In this document: positions 24,637 to 36,299 of the stretch, piece after piece
Position numbering within the stretch: the stretch's first letter is position 1
How the letters are laid out: each line of letters opens with the position of its first letter
NCBI GenBank assembly: GCA_029582165.1
Contig: CM055880.1
Location: 1,674,001-1,738,000, forward strand
DNA: 64,000 nucleotides
Direction of reading: 5' to 3'
Origin: Portulaca oleracea
Taxonomy: Eukaryota > Streptophyta > Magnoliopsida > Caryophyllales > Portulacaceae
The notes under the pieces: model-generated
Told to the model about the DNA's origin: nothing
Seen by the model: only the letters and a program-made list of their open reading frames with translations
The model's database searches: none
Made by a program: the position numbers and the translations under genes

Positions 24637-24947
24637 TTTTTAGTAGTTAACGTAAAGTCGTACACCCAATGTAAACATCTATTTTTTAATTTTATTTATA
24701 GTAAGGGTAAAACTCCACCCGCCTGGTCCACCGGGATAGACTCCTACTTAATACTACTTGGCATCCTTAAAATAAACTGTTTATAATAAAATACTACCAA
24801 GTTGCACACATGCATTATGAATTAATTCCTCACGATCTATGCATCTTGATAATTTAAGTTGACAACATAAATGAATTCAAACGGGTGATAATTTGTTAAG
24901 TACAAGTTGAAGGAATCCAATGCAAAGTTCAAGGCATACCGAGTAAA

Positions 24948-25010
24948 TGCATGTGCATGTGGTTGCATGTGTGGGTAAACTACGTACGCAAGCTCCTCCC
25001 CTTATAAATA
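24948..25010 (+). promoter_or_regulatory. Lectin C promoter: TGCATG-rich element and TATA box
   Basis: Three TGCATGT/GCATGTG motifs (RY-like) and GGGTAAAC (24948-24980) precede TATAAATA (25003-25010), about 100 bp before the ATG. The same order and spacing occur before lectin E, where homology reaches back to about 38700. Confidence 0.65.
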
Positions 25011-25107
25011 GTCAAGTTTCGAGTTTTTGAAAACACACGTGCACACACATACACACATAGAACTAGAGAAAAGAATAGAAGGTATAAGAGATTGAGAAAT
25101 TAGAAAC

Positions 25108-27149
25108 ATGGCTGCTTTGCCTAGGATTGGTGCTCTGCAATCATGCCTTACCAAAAAATTCATGAAAGTTGAGAGTAATGGTGATTTCAATGGTTGCATC
25201 TCCTTCAATGGAGATAGTATTTATAGCCCTTTCGCTAAGATCGAGCTTGTCAAAGCAAATTCCGAAGCTGGAGAGTTTTACTATGTCCAAAGCTCCTACA
25301 ATAACAAATACTGGATTAGGTGATGTTAATTAACTACTAATTACTCCCTATCTATTTCATTTATTTACATCTTTTTCATCTTTGCATTCATTCATTCATT
25401 CATTTTATTGATCAATTATTGCTTACACAGATCTGTTTTAGTCCTCGTACGTTCAAATTATCGATTTCATGAATCATATTGTTTTGGATCCAGAATGATG
25501 ATAAGTGTATTACACCATATCATTTTCCTATGGCTATAATTCTTGACACTAGTTTTTTTTTTTTTTTAATAGTGAGTGTTAAATATCAATTGAAAGAAGT
25601 TTTGGATGCATTGACTACGCCAATGAGTACAAATAATACTCTAATTGAATTAACCAAATCTATTAGGCTTATTTTAAGCGTTTTTGTGAAGTATAAAAAA
25701 TAATGTGAATGAATGATGCATGTACAGGAAGTCCAGTAAGCCAAATATAGTGGCAGCAGAAGGAGTAGAGGCTGAGGAAGAATCGAACAATAATGATGAA
25801 GGCAAGAATGTCGTGAGCAATCTGTTCAGGGTGCAGTTTATCGATGACGATAAGACATTAGTTCATTTCTGGGACGTGAATAGTAGAGATGTCCTTTATG
25901 TCAACCACCACAACGATGGCAATTACCTGACATTTGGTGACGGTTACTTGTCAGACTACTTGCAGTCCAAATTCAAGATCATTGACTGGGATTCCTTCTT
26001 TGTTCTCCCCAAGCACGTAGCCTTCAAGGGCGACACCGGGAAATATCTTTACGCTTGGTACTACAAGAAGGAAAATAAAGAAGTTAATGAGTTTTGTGGG
26101 GATAACACCGAAAATGTGGCCACACATTATGAAATATTTCCCAATCCAGATGGTACTGTCCGTATCAAATCCAAGCGTTATGATAAATTCTGGTGGAAAT
26201 CCGATAGAGAGGACAGGGTCTTTGCAGATGCGAGTGAGAATGACACTCATGATGATAGATGGAAGGTCGATTGCACGTTTTGGCCGGTTAAGGTTGGCCC
26301 TAATAGGGTTGCTTTGCGTTGCCCTAGAATTAATAAATATTGTGGCAGGTAAGAACAGGAAAACAACATCATGTGGTCTCTTAATTATTATTTTTTTTTC
26401 TAAGTGCATTTTGTGTTTTATACAGATCTCTTTGAGTGGTTTTCTTGTAGTTGTTGTGCTCTTTTTCAACATTTGGTTAATTATTTGAATTTTTGTCCTT
26501 TTAATAATAAAAATAAGTAAATTTTGTTAATGGCAGGTGGCCGAGATCCGGAGACAGTTATGAATTCTTGAGCGGTTGTCATGAAACCACACTTTCAAAG
26601 GCAGCTATAATGGAAGTTGAAGAGTTGGTCGTCTCCCGAGAGATCTACAACGTGGAATTCCATGTCACCAATGCTAGGATCTACGGCCATGAAGTACTCA
26701 AGAAGCAAACCCTATCTTCCGAAAACAGAGGAAGTAAAGATCTTACGACCACCCTCAAATTCTCTCACAGAAAGACCACAATTCGCACGTGGTCCGCCAC
26801 ACTTTCGATGAAGCTAGGGGCCGAAGCAACCTTCAGGGCCGGAATCCCTATTATAGCAGAAGGGAGAGTTAAAGTTTACGCTGAGCTTACTGGCAGTTAC
26901 ACCTGGGGAAAGACAACCGAAGAATCCAAGGAATCCGCCGTTGATCACCAAGTGACCGTGCCACCCAAGACAAAGGTGATTGCGGACTTGATCGCAAAGG
27001 AAGGGTGTTGTGATGTCCCGTTCTCGTACACGCAACGTGACACGTTGCACGATGGCACCGTCGTGGTTTACACCATGGATGATGGCCTCTTTACCGGCGC
27101 CAACACCTTTGACGTCCAAGTTGTAACCAGGGAGGAACCCATCAACTGA
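25108..27149 (+). CDS. Lectin C: intact two-domain amaranthin lectin with aerolysin-like domain, 481 aa
   Basis: Exons 25108-25319, 25728-26348 and 26537-27149 join in frame to 482 codons including TGA; both introns are phase 2 within arginine codons. Lectin domain 1 spans about residues 3-155 (LPRIGALQSCL, YNNKYWIR, NLFRVQF). Domain 2 spans about 163-300 (VLPKHVAFKGD, PDGTVRIKS, FWPVKVGPNRVAL). The aerolysin-like domain runs from about 303 to 481 (EVEELVVSREIYNVEFH, TGSYTWGKTTEES, FSYTQRDTL). No signal peptide or membrane helix is seen, so synthesis on free ribosomes is likely. The fold combines glycan recognition with a beta-rich oligomerising region; by analogy it may act on membranes under stress or attack, which is untested. 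The start fits the conserved N-terminus and a TATA box about 100 bp upstream. Confidence 0.93.
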
Positions 27150-27323
27150 TCTACCGCTGCTTCTACCATTGCATTTGCTATTGCTATTGCTATCGCTATC
27201 GCTATCTCTATGTTTGTTTTTCCTTGTTAAGTTGTTCTATTTCCATTTATTTGTTTGTGCTTCTTTCTTGGTCGTTTATGTACGTGTTCGCTTTCGAGCC
27301 TCATTGTTTTGAGAGCCATTGAG

Positions 27324-27329
27324 AATAAA
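27324..27329 (+). terminator. Poly(A) signal of lectin C
   Basis: AATAAA about 175 bp after the stop, in the conserved 3' UTR (GCTATT/GCTATC repeats near 27177-27205). Confidence 0.6.
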
Positions 27330-28219
27330 ATGTTTCAATTTTCCGTTTGTTTTAAAATAGTTGAAATATGAAATGGTTGCTAAAATTATTGATTTTTCCA
27401 ACCATTTTAAATTGGTTGGAAAAAATGGTTGATAATAATACACATATTTTTAGTTGTGAGTGAATGTATTGATATGAAGATATTTTTTATGATAAATGTG
27501 ATGATATTAATTCTATTTTTCAATCATTATATCTACTGAAAAATCATAGTTTTGGTAAGTTTTGGTAAGCCCAACACCTTTTAAACAAATTGAATTTAGA
27601 ATCTTTTTCGATGAAGGTAGAGGAGATAAATATTAACTCGAAAATGTCATGGTCACATTTCTAAATTTCATAAACCTGAACCATTTATTGCAAAGAGTGA
27701 TGATATGTGTCTTACCCCAAGACACTACTTAAGTGTCTTTCTATTTATAAAACTAATACATATTATCATTTTTAATCTCAAATTTTTTTCAGATACTATT
27801 AATTATCAATTATAAGAAGCTTGGAACTACGCCAACAATTAAAAATGACACCCTAACGAATGAACCCCGTCCGTTGGGCATATTTTAGAAGTCCTTTTGT
27901 AAATTTTAAAAATATATATATAAGTGTAATTTTATACCATTTATATATATTATTATAGCTATAAAAGTCAATTATATAATTTTTTTTCTATTTAAATTAC
28001 AAATATATAAGTTTTATACCATGACAATTAAGACACTTAATATGTGCCTTGCATAAGACATTTATCATTTCACTTATTGCAAATATTACTATGTCAGCAT
28101 CTTGTCGAAACAAAGAAAAATAATAGAAGCCAAAAATATTAAGGCGGTAAAAATCAATTTAAAAATAGAGTGACAAATAAAATAATGCCAAAAACCAAAG
28201 AAAAGGGGTAAACAGAAAA

Positions 28220-29480
28220 TTCCCAAATAGAGATGAAATATTCTCTTTATCATGACCTTCTCTTTCCCTCAATTCTTCCAAGGAAAACAAAGGTTTTCAT
28301 GAAGACAATGGATCGAGTTCGGGGCCACTGGGCGTGAATCATGAGGGTCAAGGGGGTACGGTACTTAAGGCTTCACTAGTCTAATGGACCTATTTTGAGA
28401 TTTTCGAATGCCTTGGGGACTTTGCATGGTCTCGGATTTAAGAAGTCTTGTGGTGAACCGACTAAGTTTTCAACACTCAAACCCGGAAAATCACCCATGA
28501 GGACAAGTAGCAGCTAGTAGATACAATGGTATGCTGGAGGAGTCAAGTGAGGGTCGAGATCCAGCTAAAGGGTGTTTTTGTCATTACACAAGGGTCAGGA
28601 TGGAACCATGGAACGTCAAGTCAAGCTTGAAAAACCAACACCAAGGAGGCTAGGAATAAGTCATGAGGGAACAAGGCCAAGTCAAGATGAGCAGGTTGAA
28701 AAATATCATTTTTTGGGAAAAATTGGGCACTAGAAAAATACATGTCTTCACTCTTTTGATTATAACTTTTTTAATATATATCTGATGATCACAAAATTTT
28801 GGCAAGCTTATAGTACACATTGAGAGCTTTTCATTGATATATAATATGTCAAAATCTAAATTAAATCAAATACTCCCTCCGTTCCATATTAATTGACACT
28901 TAAACTAACTTTTTTGTTCCAAAATAATTGTCACTTTCCATTTCCCGATACCTAATTTAATTATTTAACTTTAATAATTATGTTAACTTTTTGCTTTTCC
29001 AAACAATAATAACTACTCCTTCTCACATTCTCTCACTACCTACACCTTGATATCCGAAAAAACAATTTGGAAAATAGTATCATTTAATTATGAAGGTAGT
29101 TTTTTTAGTTAAACCTTGGTATGTGAAATTTTTTTAAATGTGTCAATTAATATGGAACGGAGGGAGTAAGTTATACGAGTTGGAAGTCAGCATACACTGG
29201 TAGGTGTTGGCCGCACCTACTATATTTTCTCGCCCCAATTGTTTGGTTGAGGCGCCAGTCGCTCCTTTGAGGCGTTGGTCGCGCCTCGCCTTTTTCAACA
29301 GTTTTTGTTAGTTTCCCCCTGTCTCTTGTTATGTTTCTTCCCTAATTTCCCTCCTCCCCTATTTAACCTTCCCCCCCCCCCCCCCCCACCAAAACTCCAA
29401 TTTGTCTTCAACTATTGAACAATTAAACACTTGAATATTATGAATGTTGGGTATTTGAAAACTTTTCTTCAAAACCTAGC
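28220..29480 (+). mobile_element. Solo-LTR-like block, GGCGCC/CGCGCCTC words
   Basis: Contains phrases shared with the TR-GAG LTRs ('gcttatagtacacattgaga') followed by a GC-rich array (29185-29300: 'ttgaggcgccagtcgctcc', 'ggcgttggtcgcgcctcg'). A 17-base C run lies near 29371. Ends are approximate. Confidence 0.5.
28873..29166. mobile_element. Stowaway-like MITE
   Basis: CTCCCTCCGTTCC to GGAACGGAGGGAG with TA on both sides (28871-28872, 29167-29168). It is absent from the paralogous block near 42500, so it inserted after the duplication. Confidence 0.85.
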
Positions 29481-29720
29481 TTTATCCATGGAGATTTATG
29501 ATGATACTCCAACATTAAAATTTTAAAATTAATATCATTATATTAAACATAAAAAAACATTCATAAGGATGTATCGGTGTAATATTTTCTGAGTATACTG
29601 CGTTGGAAATTGAAAATTAAAGTTGTACATTAGATAACCTAATAAATCAAAAGTGAAAGATAGTAAGAATTAGAAGTACTAATTTATTAATTGCAAATAT
29701 ATATAAGAAAAACGAAACAT

Positions 29721-29726
29721 TTTATT
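29721..29726 (-). terminator. Poly(A) signal of lectin D
   Basis: TTTATT on the plus strand is AATAAA on the minus strand, about 165 bp past the stop, in the conserved 3' UTR. Confidence 0.6.
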
Positions 29727-29888
29727 CTCAATGACTTTGAAAACAACGAGGCTTGAAAGCAAACATGTACATAAAAAAGACAATGCAAGAAAAACAAACA
29801 AATCAAAGGAAATGGAACAACTTAACAAGGGAAAACAGATATAGCAATAGCAATAGTAAATTCAGTACGTGGTAGAAGCAACGGTAGA

Positions 29889-32800
29889 TCAGTTGATGGG
29901 TTCCTCCCTGGTTACAACTTGGACGTCAAAGGTGTTGGCGCCGGTAAAGAGGCCATCATCCATGGTGTAAACCACGACGGTGCCATCGTGCAACGTGTCA
30001 CGTTGCGTGTACGAGAACCGGACATCACAATACCCTTCTTTTGCGATCAAGTCCGCAATCACTTTTGTCTTGGGCGGCACGGTTACTTGGTGATCAACGC
30101 CGGATTCCTTGGATTCCTCGGTGGTCTGTCCCCAGGTGTAACTGCCAGTAATCTCAGCGAAAACTTTAACTCTCCCTTCTGCTACAACAGGGATTCCGGC
30201 TCTAAAGGTTGCTTTGGCCCCTAGCTTCAGAGAAAGTGTGGCGGACCACATGCGAGTTGTTGTCTTTCTGTGAGAGAATTTGAGGGTGGTCGTAAGATCT
30301 TTACTTCCTCTGTTTTCGGAAGATAGGGTTTGCTTCTTGAGTACTTCATGGCCGTAGATCCTAGCATCGGTGACATGGAATTCCACGTTGTAGATCTCTC
30401 GGGAGACGACCAACTCTTCAACTTCCATTATAGCTGCCTTTGAAAGTGTGGTTTCAGAGCCGCTCAGGCAATCATCAAAATTGCCCGACTTTGGCCACCT
30501 GCCAAAATATTTATTTATTTATTGATTATTAAACAACCAAAAGTTAAAAAATATCACAACACAACTATAAGAAAACGGCTAAAAGAAATCCTGCAAAGAA
30601 AAACAAAATTCATCAAGCAAAAATAAATCAAAGTAATTAAGAGACCGCTTGATATGTTTTTTTGCTCTTATATACCTGCCACAATATTTGTTACTGCCAG
30701 GGCAGAGGAGTGCAACCTTATTAGGGCCAACCTTAACCGGCCAAAACGAGCAATCAACCTTCCATCTATCATCAAGAGTGTCACTCTCGCTTGAGTTTGC
30801 CCAAATCCACTCTCTCTCAGATCTCCACCAATATTTATCATAACGCTTGGATTTGATACGGACAGTACCATCTAGGTTGGGAAATATTTCATAATGTGTG
30901 GCCACATATTCGGTGTTATCCCCCCAAAATTGGTTAAATTCTTTGCCCTCTTTGTTGTCGTACCAAGCGTATAGATACTTGCCATTGTCACCTTTGAAGG
31001 CTACGTGCTTGGGGAGAACAAAGAAGGAATCCGAGTCGATGATCTTGAACTTGGACTGCAAGTAGTCTGACAAGTAACTGTCACCAAATGTCAGGTGATT
31101 GCCATCATTGTGGTGGTTGACATAGAGGACATCCCCAGTATTCACATCCCAGAAATGAACTAATGTCTTATTGTCATCGACAAACTGGACTCTAAACAGA
31201 TTGCTCACTGAGTTCTTCCCTTCATCATTCTTGTTCGATTCTTCCTCAGCCTCTGCTCCTTCTGCTGCCACTATATTCGCCTTATCGGACTTCCTGTATG
31301 TGCAACATTTATTCACATTATTTTTTTAATATTCCAAAAAAACAACTAGCTAAAATATATTTGACGGATTGGGTTAATTCGATTATGGTATTATTTGTGT
31401 TTATTGGCATAGTCAATGCATCCAAAAATTCTTACCGTTGATAATTAATATTTACTATTAAAAATAATGTCAAATCAAAACCCAGGAATATCATTTTTTA
31501 GTGCCATTGTTGATTTAGTTAGTTGCATGTGTGCTATATTAACAGTGTCAGGTCCAAAAAAGTTTGCTTATAGTCATAGACTCTGCAAAAATAGATCATT
31601 GCAAATTTGCAATTATATCCTTGATTGATTACTGTGTAAAATAGTTTGAGTCTGGGAAAATGACATATTACTAGTGTTCTGCACTATATATTATTAAAAT
31701 CAAGTTCCAGTAGATTAAGCTGAAATAAAATGACATACTACCTTCGTCCCATTTCATTTGTCCATTTACCTAATTTTAGAAGACCAATATGTATTGGAAA
31801 TTGAGGTAAAAAATTTGTAATTTACCCAAATTACCCCTACTTTAATAGAAGATAATAGTTGTTGGAATTGTAAAAAGTGATAAATGAATTTATTAGTAGG
31901 GGTAGAAAAAGAATAGCAGTTGTTGGGATTGTAAATTGGACAAATATTTTGGGACAAAGAAGTTAGGTAAAAGGATAAATATCTTGGGACGGAGGTAGTA
32001 ATTAAATTCTATAACTATAGTACGTATCATATTATAAAGGATAAGGACCATGATAACCATCAAGAACCATCTTGAGTCAAGATGGTTGTTATTCATATTT
32101 CACATTTTTGCAACTTTATTAACATTTTTTTAATAGTTATATATGTTTAATCAATTATAATAATATAATACTTATTAGGTAGGTGAAAATATATAATAAT
32201 AGGCTAATTTTATCAATCATGTTAGAAAATCCACATTTTATACATAGTTTCATATTTATGAAATAAATATAAATAAATAATTATTTTTAAATTGTTTATT
32301 AGTTGTAGTAACCCTAAAAATGATGAAACATACCTTTATAATGATTTAAATACACCTACATTTCACTCTACTAGTGATTTAGAAAAAAATGCAAGATAGT
32401 TAAGAGTCATCTTATGTCAAGATGTTTATCATTTTCGAAAGGATAATTATATAATGTTATATTTTTAATCATTATTTTTAATATTTCAAAAAATCGCTTA
32501 AAACATATATCTAACAGACAGTGTTGATTCAATCAAGGTATTATTTTTACTCATTGGCCTAACTAATGCATCTAAAACTTTTTATAATTGATAATTAATA
32601 TTCGCTATTGAAATAACTAGTGTCAAGAATCATATGCAAATGACATGGGGTAAGACACGTATCATCATTCTGGTCGGATCCAAAACAACATGATCCATGA
32701 AATCGATAATTTGACAAGGACTAAAATAGATCAGAGTAAGCAATAATCAATAAAATGAATGAATGCAAGATTTATTCAAAGATGAATAGATAGGGAGTAA

Positions 32801-33026
32801 TTAGGAGATAACATCACCTAATCCAGTATTTGTTATTGTAGGAGCTTTGGATATAGTAACACTCTCCAACATCGGAATTTGCTTTGACAAGCTCGATCTT
32901 TGCAAAAGGGCTATAAATACTATCTCCATTGAAGGAGATACAACCATTTAAGTCACCATTACTCTCAACTTTCATGAATTTATTGGTAAGGCATGATTGC
33001 AGAGCAGCAATCCTAGGCAAAGCCAT
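29889..33026 (-). CDS. Lectin D: intact amaranthin-aerolysin lectin, 478 aa, minus strand
   Basis: Minus-strand exons 33026-32818, 31293-30676 and 30498-29889 give 479 codons including the stop, with both phase-2 arginine junctions conserved. The domain layout equals lectin C: LPRIAALQSCL and YNNKYWIR in exon 1; LPKHVAFKGDNGKYLY, GTVRIKS and FWPVKVGPNKVAL in exon 2; TGSYTWGQTTEES and RFSYTQRDTL in exon 3. Intron 1 is 1,523 bp, against 408 and 498 in C and E, and contains a Stowaway-like MITE. D converges on C (3' ends 2.7 kb apart) and diverges from E. No premature stop was seen. An inverted, expressed-looking copy beside direct copies could encourage unequal pairing or antisense transcription into C. 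Confidence 0.93.
31738..31998. mobile_element. Stowaway-like MITE in intron 1 of lectin D
   Basis: CTACCTTCGTCCC to GGGACGGAGGTAG with TA on each side. 261 bp. Confidence 0.75.
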
Positions 33027-33116
33027 GTTTGTACTTTCTCTCTTACCTTGTTTTCTTTTCTTTTCTTTAGTTCTATGTTTGAGAGTGTGTGTGTTTTTAC
33101 AACCTCCAAGCTCGAC

Positions 33117-33124
33117 TATTTATA
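33117..33124 (-). promoter_or_regulatory. TATA box of lectin D
   Basis: TATAAATA on the minus strand about 90 bp before the ATG, followed by GTCGAG as in lectin E. Further upstream the similarity to C and E is lost, so the distal promoter differs. Confidence 0.65.
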
Positions 33125-33300
33125 AACAATAAACTCTACAATGATGATGGATTGATTAGAGAGAGAGAGAGACAAAGACAAATGTAAGGTAGGGAGAAAA
33201 GGATCGGAGCTTCCGCCGCGGCTAGTTTGAGAGTGAGATGACGCTGATGTCGCGTGGGCGAGAATGAGAAAGACAGTGCAGTGGTGAGAACAAATGTGGA

Positions 33301-33406
33301 CACCTTTTTTTAATATTTTAATCAAACTCACGCTCACTGCTATAGCGTATTTAAATTATTAAATATGGAGTCTACACCTTTTTTTAATATTTTAATCAAA
33401 CTCACG
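33301..33406. repeat. Pair of 32-bp direct repeats
   Basis: 33301-33332 and 33375-33406 are identical, beginning CACCTTTTTTTAATATTTTA. They lie about 200 bp beyond the lectin D TATA box. Confidence 0.8.
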
Positions 33407-33419
33407 TTCACTATTGGAA

Positions 33420-34125
33420 AACAAGTTAATATGAAGAATCTAACTCTAACTCTACTAGTGGGTCATACTGCTTCCACCTCATTAAATGACTATGATTCAT
33501 GCTTACCTTTGCGGGTGCTTATTCGAATACAATAATTTGAGGAAACTATATGCTATATATATTTTTTTTTTTTGAGATAAGCATCTTTACATTCAATGAT
33601 GAAAAGGACATAATTAAGTTTTGTCATGGATATAATTATTTGTTGATCTTGACTAATTGCCCGACTGTATGTTTTAAGTCTTCATATTTTATTTGAAGAC
33701 GCGGGTGAGGTATGCAATTTGTTTTACAATATAATTTTTGATATCTGATTTGTTTTCAGCGTTAATTAATTAATTAATTAAAATGACCACATGACATTTA
33801 TGACTTTAGTATTCTAGTGTAGTTTCTTTTTTCTTTTTTGGAAATTTGCACAAACCCCTTCATATTGATCATGACATATATAAATCTATAACTTATCCGT
33901 TTTTTAGTTAATATTTAACTCTACTTAATCTTTTAAATCAATTTAATTTAGTAAATTTTCTAGTAAGTTTAGCAACATTTTCGGTAGATGTGCAATTTGT
34001 GATAAAATTTATTTTTTAAAATTATCGTCATTTCAGCAAATAAATTTCATCATAAATCACACGTCCACCCAAAAACTTAATAAATTGATCAGAAAAGTTG
34101 CTAAATTTATTCGAGGAATCTAATT
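33420..34125. other. Intergenic, no gene seen
   Basis: AT-rich. A (TTAA)n-like stretch lies near 33762-33782. Nothing recognised. Confidence 0.5.
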
Positions 34126-34129
34126 CAAA

Positions 34130-34325
34130 GGCTGAAAGTGCTGGGATCACCCATTAGTAAAAATGTTCCACATCGAAAAAGTAAAGAGAAAACATATCGT
34201 ATATAAGTTAAAAGTGAGCTACTCATCTTAACACCAATTGGTTTAAAAATGGAATCCAACTTAACTAGTGTACCATGGGCCTTGGTTGAAGTGGACTCCC
34301 GCCTTGGATCTCCCGAATACAAAGC
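34130..34325 (-). mobile_element. Short LTR-like repeat, inverted relative to 46412-46597
   Basis: Its reverse complement matches the intronic repeat of lectin F (GGGAGATCC, ACTTCAACCAAGG, TTAAACCAATTGGTGTTAAG, TCGATGTGG). Size and motifs suggest a TRIM-type solo LTR. Confidence 0.5.
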
Positions 34326-34330
34326 CTGCA

Positions 34331-34404
34331 GAGTAATGCATATGCACGTGCATGTGTACCTAAACTACTTGAGCAATCTCTTTCTCCTCATGATACTATA
34401 AAAG
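34331..34404 (+). promoter_or_regulatory. Possible orphan lectin promoter
   Basis: GAGTAATGCATATGCACGTG and CATGTG resemble the TGCATG block before lectins C and E, and TATAAAAG follows at 34397. No lectin exon follows, so this may be all that is left of another copy. Weak similarity. Confidence 0.3.
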
Positions 34405-34538
34405 TCACGTAGAGCTCTCAAGATAGTTTGGATCGATAAGGAGGTAGTATATGCGCGCAGAGTGATGAAGATTGGTTGTGATATGTGTCTCATTCGTAAG
34501 GATCAAGAAACTGTCACGAAGCTATTGAAGAAGAAATG

Positions 34539-34836
34539 TAGAGCAGGCAAAATTTTGTCTGACCCGGATTACCCGGATTGTCCGACCCGGAAAAAAACGG
34601 GTCTGGACATAGATTTTCCGTCCGAATTTTTATATTGACTGAATTGACCGAATATTCGGACATAAAATTTCTCTTTTTTCTATTGTCCGAACCCGATTTT
34701 AGCTTCGTCCGAATTGTCCGACTCGGTTTGACCCGAAATAAAACCGGGTCCAGACATGGATTTCTCGTCCGAATTTTGACGTTGTCCGAATTTGTCCGAC
34801 CCGGATTTACCTGGACCCGGATTTTTGCCAGCTCTA
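34539..34836. mobile_element. hAT-like MITE with TCCGACCCGG words and perfect 8-bp TSD
   Basis: Starts TAGAGCAGGCAAAA, ends TTTTTGCCAGCTCTA, and is flanked by identical AAGAAATG (34531-34538, 34837-34844). TCCGACCCGG/CCCGGAT words fill the element. 298 bp, no coding. Confidence 0.88.
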
Positions 34837-34849
34837 AAGAAATGATATG

Positions 34850-35446
34850 TCAAAGAGAAAGAGAAAGGAAGACAAAAATAAAAGTCTAATCTTGTTGTGA
34901 GTTGTTTTAAATGTAGAGTGTTTTAATTTTCCTTGTTTCTTTCTTTTTAGCTCATGTTATGTTTCTTTTGTAGTTTTTAACAATGTTTGTGGCGAACATT
35001 AACCTAATTTGAATGTCAATGAGCTTTAGTTTAAGTGACATGAGGGTGAGAGGTTCCTCCCCACCAAGAATTTTTTTATAGGTGACCTGACTTACCTAAT
35101 ATATAAAAAATTTTTAACCCAATCTGAACGTTGACTAATAATCTGAAGAAAACTCTATGCTACGCAAGTGACACCGACATTAGGAGTATTATATTGTTGT
35201 TGTAATAAGCAATTAAAAATCGAAAATCAACAATAATTAAAAATCAAAGTCGTAATTTGTCTGGAAGCATACATTAACGTGTACACCTACTCCCAGTCTC
35301 GAACGTATTCATACTGCGCAAATTATACCATACATTGTACATACTGCACAAATTATACTAAAAATTTATATGTACTGAATAATTATATTATTAGGAGTTA
35401 ACAATTTAGTATTATATAAATAAATAATGCCTCTATTTGAAAAACT
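34850..35446. other. Intergenic, no gene seen
   Basis: AT-rich sequence with no recognised element. A phrase at 35023-35090 ('tttaagtgacatgagggtga') is vaguely SINE-like but too weak to call. Confidence 0.4.
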
Positions 35447-35800
35447 CAAATATAAATTTTGAGTTCCAAATATTTTTATTTATAACATATATAATCATTT
35501 ATGTCGATGTTTCTATCGTTAAATCTGACTGAAACTTAAGAGAAAATTCAATTTCAACGGTTTGGATCGAAATTTTATAATATGATAGGATATATTAAAA
35601 ATGTTCAAATATAAATTTTGAGCTCCAAATATTTTAATTTGATAACATATATTGCAACACATATAAAAATTTGTTGCCGCTAAAACTAACTAAAACTTTA
35701 AATTAAAATTCAATTTTAACGATTTAAATTGAAACTTTATAATATGATAAAATAGATTAAAAAAGTTCAAATATGAATTTTGAGCTCCAAATATAAATTT
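35447..35800. repeat. Tandem repeat, about 160-bp unit, just over two copies
   Basis: The phrase CAAATATAAATTTTGAG recurs at about 35447, 35606 and 35768, with the sequence between also repeated (for example, 'attttataatatgata'). The unit size is typical of plant satellite monomers. Copies have drifted. Confidence 0.7.
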
Positions 35801-36006
35801 ATTATCTAAAACTTTACAAAACAAAACAAAAATAGTTAGTTGAATTAGAATTGGTAAGGTAAGGAGAGGTAAGGAAAGGAAAGATTGGGATTTGTTTGAA
35901 TTAATCACTACAACATGAAACTTCTACGGAGACCGATCGGACATAGCGACTAATACATATTGACACGAAGACATGACAAATTAAGCTAATGAGGGATCCA
36001 ATATTA

Positions 36007-36266
36007 CTCCCTCTGTTTGATATTGATTGTCATTTTTAAAAATTGTGTAGTCAATTATCTTAAAAATTTTGATTATAAATTTCTTAATATATACAATGAG
36101 TTGATACATAAAATTACCATCATTAGATTCGTAAACGAAAACAACTATCATAAAAGTATAATATTCCAATTATTAATACCATATTATGTAAGAACTTATC
36201 AATAAAAGAGTGACATTGAAGATTGTAAAAATCAAGATTATGACAATTAATATGAAACGGAGAGAG
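36007..36266. mobile_element. Stowaway-like MITE
   Basis: CTCCCTCTGTTTG to GAAACGGAGAGAG with TA at the left. Sits at the same place as the 2704-2976 copy in the paralogous block, so it predates that duplication. Confidence 0.8.
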
Positions 36267-36299
36267 CTATTGCCCTACATGGACCTGGAAAGTTAACTA

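Larger units (their letters stand above)
27350..29517. repeat. Duplicated lectin 3' flank (pairs with 41400-42785)
   Basis: From 27470 to 29517 the sequence is collinear with the flank after lectin E, including the LTR-like block. Homology stops at about 29517, just before the 3' side of inverted lectin D, marking a rearrangement junction. A Stowaway-like MITE is present only in this copy. No gene seen. Confidence 0.75.

Noticed and set aside
35023..35100. SINE-like sequence
   Set aside because: No convincing A and B boxes and no target duplication found.
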